From: Pseudomonadota bacterium | GTDB taxonomy: Bacteria; Pseudomonadota; Alphaproteobacteria; Acetobacterales; Acetobacteraceae | NCBI GenBank assembly: GCA_021805665.1 | Contig: JAJZEV010000175.1 | Location: forward strand, 1 to 44,516 | Length of the DNA: 44,516 bases | Direction: 5' to 3' | Shown: in pieces, positions 9,390 to 20,414 of the stretch | Layout of the letters: the number at the start of each line of letters is the position of its first letter | Numbering within the stretch: position 1 is the stretch's first letter | Made by a program: the position numbers and the translations under genes | Notes under the pieces: model-generated | What the model was told of the DNA's origin: nothing | Seen by the model: only the letters and a program-made list of their open reading frames with translations | The model's database searches: none

Positions 9390-10904
9390 ATGACCAAACG
9401 CGCGCAATCCTCCACCATGGCGATCGCCAACACATTCGCCTTCAACGGTATCGAGGCGGTGCCGGTGGAAGTTCAGGTGCAGATCGCCCCCGGCACCCCG
9501 GCCCTGGTGCTCGTCGGCCTGCCCGACAAAGCGGTTGGCGAGGCGCGCGAGCGGGTCCGTGCCGCGTTCGCCGCCATGGGTCTGTCGTTGCCGTTGAAGC
9601 GTGTGTTGATCAACCTGAAACCGGCCGATCTGCTGAAAGAAGGCAGCCATTTCGATCTGCCCCTCGCGTTGGGTCTGCTGGCCGCGATGGATATTCTGCC
9701 GCGCGATGAAATCGCGGGCTATGCCGCCCTCGGCGAGTTGTCGCTCGACGGGTCGCTGAATGCGGTGGCCGGCGTGCTGCCGGCGGCAATCGGGGCGTCG
9801 GCTCGGGACCTGGGCCTGATCTGCCCGGCCAGCCAAGGCGGCGAGGCGGCATGGGCCGGACGGATCGAGGTGCTGGCACCAACCGACCTGATCGCCCTGA
9901 TCAACCATTTTCGCGGCACACAGGTACTGACGCCCCCCGGCACCGCCGGCGTGGCGGAGATCTCGGCAGCCCCGGACATGACCGACGTCAAAGGCATGGA
10001 AACCGCCCGCCGCGCGCTGGAGATCGCCGCGGCGGGGGGGCATAATCTGCTGCTCAACGGTCCTCCTGGCGCCGGCAAATCGATGCTCGCGGCCCGTTTG
10101 CCGGGATTGCTGCCCGACCTGGACCCGCGTTCGGCGCTGGAAGTCAGCATGATCCACAGCGTCGCAGGCATGCTGGAGGGAGGTCGCCTGGTGAAGCGGC
10201 CGCCCTTCCGGGAGCCGCATCACTCCGCCTCCCAGGCCGCACTGTCCGGCGGCGGTCACCGCGCCCGGCCGGGCGAGGTCAGCCTCGCGCATCGCGGCGT
10301 ACTGTTCCTGGATGAACTGCCGGAATTTCCACGTCAGGCGCTGGAGGCCTTACGGCAGCCGATGGAGTCCGGGCGGACCACAGTCTCCCGCGCGTCCGCC
10401 CACATCACCTATCCCGCCCGGTTTCAGCTTGTCGCGGCGATGAATCCTTGCCGGTGCGGCTATCTGGGCGAGGCGGGGCGCGAGTGCGGCCGCGCGCCCC
10501 GGTGCGGCGACGATTACCGCAACCGGGTCAGCGGGCCGGTGCTGGATCGAATCGACATGGCCGTCGATGTGCAGCCGGTGACGGCGGCGGAACTGTCGCG
10601 CGCGCCGGCCGGCGAACCCAGTGCGGCGATCGCCGAACGCGTTGCCAGCGCCCGAAAAATACAGACCGAACGCTATGGGGCAGACGGGCCGGTCTGCAAC
10701 GCGGAAGCGGATGGCAAACTGATCCGTTTGCTGCCCGACGCGCAGACCTTGCTGGAACAGGCAATGGAACGGCTGCGTCTGTCCCCGCGTGGTTATGTCC
10801 GCACCACCCGCGTCGCCCGGACCATCGCCGATCTGGCGGGGGCGGAGACGGTCGGGCGGGTGCATATCGCGGAGGCCCTGGCGTATCGGCTGCGCGGCGG
10901 ATGA
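9390..10904 (+). CDS. comM: ComM/YifB family Mg-chelatase-like AAA ATPase
   Basis: This 504-residue protein belongs to the ComM (YifB) family, AAA+ helicases that promote branch migration during integration of transformed DNA. Domains in order: an N-terminal ChlI domain (FAFNGIEAVPVEVQV...VGLPDKAVGEARERVRAAF near 17-60), the Mg-chelatase AAA core with Walker A GPPGAGKS at 224-231, FREPHHSASQAALSGGG, Walker B GVLFLDELPEF, MNPCRCGYLG with its Cys pair, and a C-terminal helical domain with LSPRGYVRTTRVARTIADLAG. The start is uncertain: ATG 9354, 9390 and 9417 are all in frame, and I favour 9390 because the family homology begins just after it. The frame is also open further upstream over the antisense of the DUF2237 gene, which I discount. 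Confidence 0.92.
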   Translation: MTKRAQSSTMAIANTFAFNGIEAVPVEVQVQIAPGTPALVLVGLPDKAVGEARERVRAAFAAMGLSLPLKRVLINLKPADLLKEGSHFDLPLALGLLAAMDILPRDEIAGYAALGELSLDGSLNAVAGVLPAAIGASARDLGLICPASQGGEAAWAGRIEVLAPTDLIALINHFRGTQVLTPPGTAGVAEISAAPDMTDVKGMETARRALEIAAAGGHNLLLNGPPGAGKSMLAARLPGLLPDLDPRSALEVSMIHSVAGMLEGGRLVKRPPFREPHHSASQAALSGGGHRARPGEVSLAHRGVLFLDELPEFPRQALEALRQPMESGRTTVSRASAHITYPARFQLVAAMNPCRCGYLGEAGRECGRAPRCGDDYRNRVSGPVLDRIDMAVDVQPVTAAELSRAPAGEPSAAIAERVASARKIQTERYGADGPVCNAEADGKLIRLLPDAQTLLEQAMERLRLSPRGYVRTTRVARTIADLAGAETVGRVHIAEALAYRLRGG

Positions 10905-10998
10905 CCGATGCCGACCCCCGGCGCCTCTTGCCTTTCTGGCCCCCATGGGCGACTCTTGGCGCCAGCCGGTTAGTCAGAATAAGCAAAGCGAGGATGCC

Positions 10999-13278
10999 GT
11001 GAACGACACGTCGATCGTCACCGACTCAGTGAAACGTTTCAAGTGGGTCGGCACGCGCCCGATCCGTCCCGACGGAATCCCCAAAGTGACCGGGCGGGCG
11101 ATGTATGGCGCGGATCTGAAGCTGCCGGGGATGGTGTATGGCAAGATCCTGCGCTCTCCGCACGCCCACGCCCGCATCAAGTCCATCGACCTGTCCGCCG
11201 CCGAGAAACTGCCGGGCGTGAAGGCGGTCATGAGCGCGGCCGATCTTCCGGCGCAGAAATTCGACTATATCGGACCGGAACGCGTCGCCGTGAACTTCTG
11301 GCACGTCACCCGCAACATCATGGCCCGCGAAAAGGTGCTGTACGAAGGCCATGCCGTGGCCGCCGTCGCCGCCATCAGCGCATCCGTCGCCGACCACGCG
11401 CTGTCGTTGATCAAGGTCGAATACGAAGTCCTGCCGCACGTCATCGATGTCGATGACGCCATGGCGCCCGACGCGCCGCTGCTGTTCGAAGACATGATGA
11501 CCCGCGGGATCGACCCGGCGCCGACCAAGCCGTCCAATATTTCCAAGCGCCTCGACTTCGCGATGGGCGACCTGGATGCCGGCTTCAAAATGGCCGACGT
11601 GGTCATCGAAAAGTCGTTCAAGACCGCCGCCGTGCATCAGGCTTATATCGAGCCTCACGCCTGCCTCGCGAAGTACGAGGCTGACGGTCAGTGCGAAATC
11701 TGGTCCTCCAGCCAGGGTCATTTCGCCATGCGTGCGCTAACGGCGCAGATCATCGGCGCCAAGCTGGGCGACCTGCGTGTCACCCCGGCGGAGATCGGCG
11801 GCGGCTTCGGCGGCAAGACCGTAACCTATCTGGAACCGGTCGCCGCCGTGCTGTCGAAGAAATGCGGCCTGCCGGTGCGGCTGAACATGACGCGGGAGGA
11901 AGTATTCCGTGCCTCCGGCCCGACCTCCGGCGCATCGATGACGGTGAAGATCGGAGTCATGAGGGACGGCACGATCGTGGCCGCCGACGGCGTGTTCAAG
12001 TTTCAGGCCGGTGCGTTCCCCGGTTCGCCGGTAATGAACGGCTGCCTGTGCGCGTTCGCGCCGTACGACATTCCGAACGCCCGCGCTGTCGGCTTCGACG
12101 TGGTATCCAACCGCCCGAAAGCAGCGGCGTATCGCGCGCCTGGCTCCCCGATCGCCAACTTCGCGGTCGAAAGCGTGCTGGACCTGTGCGCCAAGGCAAT
12201 CGGCATGGACCCGCTGGACATGCGGATCAAGAACGTCGCCCGGATCGGCACGCCGACCCTGGGCGGCCCGAAACATGCCCATGCCGGTTTCGCCGAAACC
12301 CTGCGGGCGCTGCGCGACCATCCCGGCTGGAAGGCCCCGCTGGGTGCCAACCAAGGGCGTGGGGTTGCCTGTGGCTACTGGTTCAACGGCGGCGGCGAGT
12401 CCAGCGCGACCATCCAGGTCAACAACGACGGCACCGTGCTGGTGGCAACCGGCAGCCCGGATATCGGCGGTTCGCGTGCCTCCATGGCGATCATGGCGGC
12501 GGAAACGCTGGGCGTGGATTACAACACGGTGCGCGCCATCGTCGCCGATACCGCTTCAGTCGGCTACACGCATGTCACTGGCGGATCGCGCGTGACGTTT
12601 GCCACCGGCACCGCCGTGGTGAATGCCTCCACAACCGTGGTGAAAGACCTTTGCAAGCGCGCCGCTTTGATCTGGGGCGTGGATGAGGACGGCGTGGTCT
12701 GGGAGGATGGCGCTGCCAAGCCGGCTTCGTCCAATGTGGGCGATTTCAAGCCGTTGTCGCTGAAGGATATCGCTGCCAAGGCGGCGGCGACGGGCGGCCC
12801 GATCACCGCCTCGGCCGGCGTCAACGCCGGCGGTCAGGCACCTGGCTTCGCCGCCCAGTTCTTCGACGTGGAAGTCGATCCGGAGACGGGTCACGTCAAA
12901 ATCCTGCGCGCCGTCGCGGCCCAGGATGTCGGCCGGGCGATTCATCCCAGCTATGTGGAAGGCCAGATTCAGGGCGGCGTTGCGCAGGGCGTGGGTTGGG
13001 CGCTCAGCGAGGAATACATCTACAACGCCAAGGGCCTGCTGGATAACGCCGGCTTCCTGGATTACCGCTGCCCGGTCGCGTCCGACTTGCCGATGCTGGA
13101 CACGATCCTGGTGGAAGTGCCGAACCCGACGCATCCGTATGGCGCGAAGGGCGTGGGCGAAGCCTGCATCTGTCCGCCGATGGCCGCGATCGCCAACGCG
13201 ATCGATGCCGCAACCGGCACGCGGATGTATGAACTGCCGATGTCTCCGCCGCGCCTGCTGGCGGCGTTATCCGCCTGA
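10999..13278 (+). CDS. xanthine-dehydrogenase-family molybdopterin-binding subunit
   Basis: A 759-residue molybdenum hydroxylase large subunit. The N-terminal hammerhead domain starts at RPDGIPKVTGRAMYGADL (22-40), with ILRSPHAHARIKSID (50-64). Molybdenum-cofactor contacts are SSSQGHFAMR (236-245) and EIGGGFGGK (265-273). The catalytic base is Glu721 in KGVGEACICPP. The loop where CO dehydrogenases have AYRCSFR reads AYRAPGSP, so this is not a CO dehydrogenase. There is no fused iron-sulfur domain, and no genes for the small (2Fe-2S) or medium (FAD) subunits are adjacent, which is unusual. I choose GTG 10999 because an AGCGAGGA ribosome site precedes it; ATG 10945 is an in-frame alternative. 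The stop overlaps the start of the MoaD-like gene. Substrate unknown: an aldehyde, N-heterocycle or aromatic acyl-CoA are all possible. Confidence 0.85.
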   Translation: MNDTSIVTDSVKRFKWVGTRPIRPDGIPKVTGRAMYGADLKLPGMVYGKILRSPHAHARIKSIDLSAAEKLPGVKAVMSAADLPAQKFDYIGPERVAVNFWHVTRNIMAREKVLYEGHAVAAVAAISASVADHALSLIKVEYEVLPHVIDVDDAMAPDAPLLFEDMMTRGIDPAPTKPSNISKRLDFAMGDLDAGFKMADVVIEKSFKTAAVHQAYIEPHACLAKYEADGQCEIWSSSQGHFAMRALTAQIIGAKLGDLRVTPAEIGGGFGGKTVTYLEPVAAVLSKKCGLPVRLNMTREEVFRASGPTSGASMTVKIGVMRDGTIVAADGVFKFQAGAFPGSPVMNGCLCAFAPYDIPNARAVGFDVVSNRPKAAAYRAPGSPIANFAVESVLDLCAKAIGMDPLDMRIKNVARIGTPTLGGPKHAHAGFAETLRALRDHPGWKAPLGANQGRGVACGYWFNGGGESSATIQVNNDGTVLVATGSPDIGGSRASMAIMAAETLGVDYNTVRAIVADTASVGYTHVTGGSRVTFATGTAVVNASTTVVKDLCKRAALIWGVDEDGVVWEDGAAKPASSNVGDFKPLSLKDIAAKAAATGGPITASAGVNAGGQAPGFAAQFFDVEVDPETGHVKILRAVAAQDVGRAIHPSYVEGQIQGGVAQGVGWALSEEYIYNAKGLLDNAGFLDYRCPVASDLPMLDTILVEVPNPTHPYGAKGVGEACICPPMAAIANAIDAATGTRMYELPMSPPRLLAALSA

Positions 13279-13526
13279 TGGCCCGGATCGTTTTCACCGC
13301 GGGCTTCGCACGCCGCTACACCAGCGGCGTGCGGGAGTTCGAGGTGGAGGCGAAGAACCTGCGCGGCGTGTTGAAGGCGATGGACGACATGTTCCCCGGC
13401 CTTGGGGAGCATCTGGAGGAAGAAACCACCGTCGCCATCAACGGCGAGTACCACGAGACCGGCTATTTCCAGCCGGTCCCGCCGGGTGCGGAAGTGTTCT
13501 TCATTCCGCGGATCGAGGGCGGTTAG
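13278..13526 (+). CDS. MoaD/ThiS-like sulfur-carrier protein
   Basis: A small beta-grasp protein of 82 residues whose start codon shares one base with the stop of the preceding molybdenum-hydroxylase gene (TGATG), so the two are probably translationally coupled. It has the expected pattern: VREFEVEAKNLRGVLKAMDDMFPGLGEHL, a central TTVAINGEYHE, PVPPGAEVFFIPRIEGG, and ends exactly on Gly-Gly, the residue pair that MoaD and ThiS proteins use as a C-terminal thiocarboxylate sulfur carrier. MoaE is not nearby, so this is probably not the housekeeping MoaD. A role in maturing or serving the coupled enzyme is inference. Its end overlaps the convergent nitroreductase gene by 4 nt. Confidence 0.82.
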   Translation: MARIVFTAGFARRYTSGVREFEVEAKNLRGVLKAMDDMFPGLGEHLEEETTVAINGEYHETGYFQPVPPGAEVFFIPRIEGG

Positions 13527-14161
13527 TCCCCCGTCACCGCCGGATAGGGCTGTTCCCACTTATCCAGAAACACGAAATCCGCCAGCTTCCCGCGCCCGAC
13601 CGGGCCGAACTTGCCCATCGGGTAGCCGATGGGCAGGATGGCATAGGAATGCACGCCCTCGGGCAGGCCCAACGCGGCGTCGGCTTCCTTTTCATACAGC
13701 ATGTGCCGTGTCGTCAGGGTGGAGCCCAGGCCCAACGCCCGAATAGCCAGCAGCATGTTCTGTACGGCCGGATAGATCGACGCGCCAGCGCCGCGCCCGG
13801 GATTCGCACCGTCCTTCAGGCACGCAACGATCCACACCGGGGCTTCGTGGAAATGGTCGGTCAGATATTCCACCGCGCCGTGCTGACGGCTGTATTTCTC
13901 ACCCGTCACGCCGGGAGGCGGCGCGCTGCTGGCGTAGCGCGGCCCGATGACCTCGTCGAACGCCTTCTTGTACCAAACCTGCACCGCCTTCTTGATCGCG
14001 GTATCCTTCACGACAAGAAAGCGCCACGTCTGGTTGTTGCCGCCATTGGCCGCCGCGGTGCCGGCCATCAGGATTTTCTTGATCAGCTCATCCGGCACGG
14101 GATCAGGCTTCAGCCGGCGCATCGACCGTGTGGTGCCGATAATGTCGAAAATGTCCTGCAT
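13523..14161 (-). CDS. nitroreductase family protein
   Basis: A 212-residue FMN-dependent nitroreductase-fold oxidoreductase. The N-terminus has the family pattern TTRSMRRLKPDPVPDELIKKIL followed by AANGGNNQTWRFLVVKD, which contributes to phosphate and flavin binding. GAGASIYPAVQNMLLAIRALGLGSTLTT is the conserved central helix and the C-terminus carries ILPIGYPMGKFGPVGR. The ATG at 14161 is clear. It lies 15 nt after the SDR gene on the same strand and is the last gene of the run that starts at the CaiB-type transferase. The substrate is unknown; in this context reduction of an enoyl or quinone-like intermediate would be as reasonable as nitroreduction. Confidence 0.85.
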   Translation of the reverse strand: MQDIFDIIGTTRSMRRLKPDPVPDELIKKILMAGTAAANGGNNQTWRFLVVKDTAIKKAVQVWYKKAFDEVIGPRYASSAPPPGVTGEKYSRQHGAVEYLTDHFHEAPVWIVACLKDGANPGRGAGASIYPAVQNMLLAIRALGLGSTLTTRHMLYEKEADAALGLPEGVHSYAILPIGYPMGKFGPVGRGKLADFVFLDKWEQPYPAVTGD

Positions 14162-14176
14162 GGTATGTCTTTGTCC

Positions 14177-14974
14177 TCAGCTTCGTTTCTGGGGCGCGAC
14201 GCCGCCGGAACCGGAGCGCCCGCCATCGATGACAATATGCGTGCCGGTCACATCGCCGGACAGGTCGGAGCAAAGGTATAGCACCGCACCGGCAATTTCC
14301 TCCGGCATGGCATAGCGTCCGGTCGGAATACCGGCTGCATAGGCCGCATGCACACTCTCCGGATTGCTTGGATTCCGCTGCGACTCCAATGATCGCATCA
14401 TCCGGGTTTCGACCGGCCCGGGGCAAACCGCATTCACCCGCACGCCCAATCCGGCCACGTCGGTGGAGGCGACCTTGGTCAGGCCCAGCACCCCGTGTTT
14501 GGACGCGACATAGGCCGGCATGCCCGGCGAACCGAACAATCCCGCCACCGAGGCGGTATTCACGATCGCGCCCGAACCCTGTTTCAGCATGACCGGCAGA
14601 ACGTGACGCATCCCCAGGAAAACCCCCTTCAGGTTGACGGCGATCACCTTGTCGAACACGTCCTCATCGTAGTCCTGGGTGGGAACGACATGGCCCTCGA
14701 TTCCGGCGTTATTGAAAAAGGCGTCTATACGGCCGTAAGCCGCCAGGGTCTTTTCCACATAGTCCCGAACCGAGGCGGATTTCGTAACGTCCGCCTGAAC
14801 GAACGCCGAAGTTCCGCCACGCTGCGTAACGATATCGACGGTGGCCCGACCGGAATCGGCGTCCGCATCCACCACCATCACCTTTGCCCCACGCAGCGCG
14901 AATCCCAGCGCCGCCGCTCGGCCGATCCCGCCGCCCCCGCCGGTGATCAGGGCAACCTTTCCAGTGAAATCCAT
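14177..14974 (-). CDS. short-chain dehydrogenase/reductase
   Basis: A complete 265-residue classical SDR. The nucleotide-binding loop TGGGGGIG is at 11-18, and Asp36 after the second strand (VVDAD) suggests NAD(H) preference. NNAG is at 88-91, and the catalytic Ser142, Tyr155 and Lys159 are in place (YVASK). The C-terminal part has NAVCPGPVETRMM and GTHIVIDGGRSGSGG. The start at 14974 follows the CaiB-type gene by 41 nt. It probably oxidises or reduces a hydroxyl/keto group of a CoA thioester made by that transferase, but the substrate cannot be read from the sequence. Confidence 0.88.
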   Translation of the reverse strand: MDFTGKVALITGGGGGIGRAAALGFALRGAKVMVVDADADSGRATVDIVTQRGGTSAFVQADVTKSASVRDYVEKTLAAYGRIDAFFNNAGIEGHVVPTQDYDEDVFDKVIAVNLKGVFLGMRHVLPVMLKQGSGAIVNTASVAGLFGSPGMPAYVASKHGVLGLTKVASTDVAGLGVRVNAVCPGPVETRMMRSLESQRNPSNPESVHAAYAAGIPTGRYAMPEEIAGAVLYLCSDLSGDVTGTHIVIDGGRSGSGGVAPQKRS

Positions 14975-15015
14975 TGTTGTTTCCTCCCGTTTTTGTTGAA
15001 CCCGGCGTTGGCGGA

Positions 15016-16200
15016 TTAGACCACCTTACCGTCGTGAAGGCGGGCGATCTCGTCGGTTCCGTAACCAAGTTCGGCCAGGATCGCATCGGTGTGCTCGCCG
15101 GGTTCCGGCGTCGCGCTGCGGATGCTCCAGGGCGTGCGGCTCAGTTCGATCGGCTGGCCGATCACCTCCACATCGCCGATGACCTTGTGCGGCACGACCC
15201 GGGTCATTGCCAGATGCTTCACCTGCGGATCGGCGAACACCTCATTCATCTTATAGATCGGACCGGATGGAACCCCCGCCTTGTTCAGTGCCTCGATCCA
15301 ATCAGCCGAGGTCCGGGCAATGGTCAGCGCGCCGATGGCCGCGTTCAACGCGTCGCGGTGTTCCGACCGGGCACGACCCGTGGCGTATAGCGGGTCGGAG
15401 GCGAGGTGGTCGGCGTTCAGGGCCTTGCACAGCCGGCGATAGATGTCGTCGCCCGCGGCGGCGATGTTGATGTAGCCGTCGGCGGTCTGGAACACCCCGG
15501 TTGGGATGCTCGTGGGATGGTTGTTGCCGGCCTGGCCGGGCACGTCCTTGCCGATGGTCCAACGGGCAGCCTGGAAATCCAGCATGGAAATCTGGGCACC
15601 GAGCAGGGAACTTGTGACCCACTGGCCTTGACCGGATTGCTCGCGCTCCAGCAGGGCGATCAGGATGCCCATCGCGGCGAAGATGCCGGCGGTCAGGTCC
15701 GCCACCGGGATTCCGACGCGCATCGGGCCGCGGCCGGGTTCCCCGGTGATCGACATCAGCCCGCCCATGCCCTGGGCGATCTGATCGAAGCCGGGACGGT
15801 CGATATACGGGCCGTCCTGACCGAAGCCGGAGATGCTGGCGTAAACGATCCTTGGGTTGATCTTCTTCAGGCTCTCGTAGTCAACGCCCAGCCGATACTT
15901 CACGTCGGGCCGGTAGTTTTCGACCACCACGTCAGCGGTTTCGACAAGCCGCTTCATGATCGCCACGCCCTCGGGCGCTTTCAGGTTCAGCGTCAGGCTG
16001 CGCTTGTTGCGATGCAGGTTCTGGAAGTCGGGGCCATGACGTTCCCCGCCCAGGCCGGCGTCGCCGTCGGGGGATTCGATCTTGATGACATCGGCGCCCC
16101 AGTCGGCCAACTGCCGCACCGTGGTTGGGCCGGCGCGAACGCGGGTCAGGTCGATGACCTTGAAACGGGCCAAGGGGCCGGCGTTGGGGCCTGTTGTCAT
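15016..16200 (-). CDS. CaiB/BaiF-type (family III) CoA transferase
   Basis: A 394-residue family III CoA transferase, which moves CoA between carboxylic acids through an aspartyl-CoA intermediate. FKVIDLTRVRAGPTTVRQLADWGADVIKIE near 13-42 is the N-terminal hallmark, followed by HRNKRSLTLNLKAPEG and VVVENYRPDVKYRLGVDY. The likely catalytic Asp168 is in GIPVADLTAG. I choose ATG 16200, which is preceded by GAGGA at about 8 nt; the frame is open another 31 codons, but that part covers a strong hairpin downstream of katG. It differs from the frc product at 38701-39966 and lacks the Frc signature SLYFTM, so the donor and acceptor are unknown. It starts a likely operon with the SDR and nitroreductase. 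Confidence 0.88.
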   Translation of the reverse strand: MTTGPNAGPLARFKVIDLTRVRAGPTTVRQLADWGADVIKIESPDGDAGLGGERHGPDFQNLHRNKRSLTLNLKAPEGVAIMKRLVETADVVVENYRPDVKYRLGVDYESLKKINPRIVYASISGFGQDGPYIDRPGFDQIAQGMGGLMSITGEPGRGPMRVGIPVADLTAGIFAAMGILIALLEREQSGQGQWVTSSLLGAQISMLDFQAARWTIGKDVPGQAGNNHPTSIPTGVFQTADGYINIAAAGDDIYRRLCKALNADHLASDPLYATGRARSEHRDALNAAIGALTIARTSADWIEALNKAGVPSGPIYKMNEVFADPQVKHLAMTRVVPHKVIGDVEVIGQPIELSRTPWSIRSATPEPGEHTDAILAELGYGTDEIARLHDGKVV

Positions 16201-16284
16201 GCGGTATGTCCTCGTGGTCCTGGTGTCCGCGGCAAATGTCGCATGGATACCGCGGATGGTCGAGGCTGGGGGCTTTCCAACTAT

Positions 16285-16319
16285 CATTGTCACGGCGGCC
16301 TGTGCCCGCCGTGACGATG
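16285..16319 (-). terminator. hairpin downstream of katG
   Basis: A perfect 10-bp inverted repeat (GTCACGGCGG at 16289-16298 and CCGCCGTGAC at 16306-16315) with a 7-nt loop lies about 30 nt after the katG stop and before the CaiB-type gene. Three further flanking bases on each side pair outside one mismatch. There is no long T run on either strand, so it is a candidate for termination or RNA stabilisation and not a textbook intrinsic terminator. Confidence 0.55.
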
Positions 16320-16345
16320 AGAGTCACCGATCTTTTTCTGCCCAT

Positions 16346-18864
<2,519 letters not shown>

Positions 18865-20295
18865 ATGCCAGATCGTCAGCCATTTCCGCCCGATTTTCTC
18901 GATTCCGTCCGCGCCATCGTTGGCGAGCGGGGGCTGCTGACAGATCCGTCTTCGGTGGCACCGTATCTACAGGACTGGCGGCGGCTTTATACGGGCAGCA
19001 GTCCGGCGGTCATTCGCCCTGCCAACACCGCGGAACTCTCGGCGGTTGTGCGGTTGTGCGCCCAATCGCGCACACCCATCGTCCCGCAGGGCGGCAACAC
19101 CTCCATGGTCGGCGGGGCAGTGCCAAACGAAGACGGTTCCGAGGTGGTGATTTCGACTTCGCGGTTACTTCGCATACGCGATCTGGACGAAGTGGACATG
19201 ACACTGACGATCGAGGCCGGTGTCACGCTGAAAGCGGCGCAAATGGCGGCGGCGGAACGGGGCTGCCTGTTGCCGCTGTCGATTTCGTCGGAAGGCAGCG
19301 CGCAAATCGGCGGCGTGCTGGCCGTCAATGCCGGCGGCAACAATACGGTTCGTTACGGAAACGCGCGCGATCTGGTGCTGGGGCTGGAAGTCGTGCTGCC
19401 CGATGGCAGCATATGGAACGGTTTGCGGCGCCTGCGTAAGGATAACACCGGTTACTGCCTGCGCCAGTTGTTCGTGGGGGCAGAGGGCACGCTGGGCATC
19501 ATAACCGCGGCCGTGCTGAAACTGGTGCCGCAGCCGCGAGAGGTCGCGGTTGCGTTGTGCGCCGTGGGATCGCCGGAAGCGGCGATCGCGTTGTTCAAGC
19601 GGTTTCAGATGTCCGATGCCTCGTCCTTGAATGCATTCGAACTGATGACCGGCTTGGGGATACAGTTTGTGCTGAAGCATATCCCCGATACGCTGATGCC
19701 GGTGGAAACACAGACCCCGTACTATGTCCTGGTGGAAATGACGACGACGCGGCCGGAGGCGGGATTGCGGGGGCTGCTGGAGAAGACGCTGGAGCAGGCG
19801 ATGGAAGACGGTATCGTCGCGGACGCGGTCATTGCGGAATCCGATGCGCAACGGGCGGCGATCTGGAAGCTGCGGGAGGAACATTCCGAAGCGCAGAGGC
19901 GCGAGGGCGCCAGCATCAAGAATGACGTTTCTGTCCCGATCTCCAAAATTCCCGCCTTCATTCAGGAAGCGACGGCAGCCTGCGAGGCATCGATGCCGGG
20001 AATCCGGGCCGTGCCTTTCGGGCATATCGGCGATGGGAATATTCATTTCAACCTCGAACAGCCGGTGGACTGCGATGGCGCGTGGTTCCTGGCACAGGGC
20101 GAGGCCGTGATGGACACCGTCAACGAGGTTGTTCGCAGGTTCGACGGTAGTTTTTCAGCCGAACATGGGATTGGCAGGCTGAAGCCGCACATGCTGGAGG
20201 ACTGGCGGGGCGGGGCGGAACTTGCGTTGATGAAACAGATCAAGGCGGCCATCGATCCGGCCGGGATCATGAATCCGGGAAAGGTCCTTCCGTAG
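18865..20295 (+). CDS. FAD-linked oxidase, GlcD / D-2-hydroxyacid dehydrogenase type
   Basis: A 476-residue flavoprotein of the VAO/PCMH family that oxidises D-2-hydroxyacids (D-lactate, D-2-hydroxyglutarate or glycolate in relatives). The FAD-binding domain includes PQGGNTSMVGGAVP near 74-87, then SISSEGSAQIGGVLAVNAGGNNTVRYGNARDLVLGLEVVLPDG. The C-terminal catalytic domain has FGHIGDGNIHFN with the metal-binding His residues, and SFSAEHGIGRLKPHML, both signatures of this subgroup. There are no adjacent glcE/glcF-like subunits, so it is likely the single-chain type. ATG 18865 follows AGAGGA. The exact substrate is not determined by sequence. Confidence 0.88.
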   Translation: MPDRQPFPPDFLDSVRAIVGERGLLTDPSSVAPYLQDWRRLYTGSSPAVIRPANTAELSAVVRLCAQSRTPIVPQGGNTSMVGGAVPNEDGSEVVISTSRLLRIRDLDEVDMTLTIEAGVTLKAAQMAAAERGCLLPLSISSEGSAQIGGVLAVNAGGNNTVRYGNARDLVLGLEVVLPDGSIWNGLRRLRKDNTGYCLRQLFVGAEGTLGIITAAVLKLVPQPREVAVALCAVGSPEAAIALFKRFQMSDASSLNAFELMTGLGIQFVLKHIPDTLMPVETQTPYYVLVEMTTTRPEAGLRGLLEKTLEQAMEDGIVADAVIAESDAQRAAIWKLREEHSEAQRREGASIKNDVSVPISKIPAFIQEATAACEASMPGIRAVPFGHIGDGNIHFNLEQPVDCDGAWFLAQGEAVMDTVNEVVRRFDGSFSAEHGIGRLKPHMLEDWRGGAELALMKQIKAAIDPAGIMNPGKVLP

Positions 20296-20414
20296 GCGGT
20301 GCGACGACGGCGCTTCGTCTGGCTGCCTCGCTTTTGCTGTCTGGCTGGACGGGCCCGCGCATGTCATCTATGGCCGCGGCACGAAACACAGGCAGATGCG
20401 GCGGCCAGGACCCA

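Noticed and set aside
10999..13278. CO dehydrogenase large subunit (coxL)
   Set aside because: The diagnostic loop AYRCSFR (or AYRGAGR) is replaced by AYRAPGSP, and coxM/coxS are absent.
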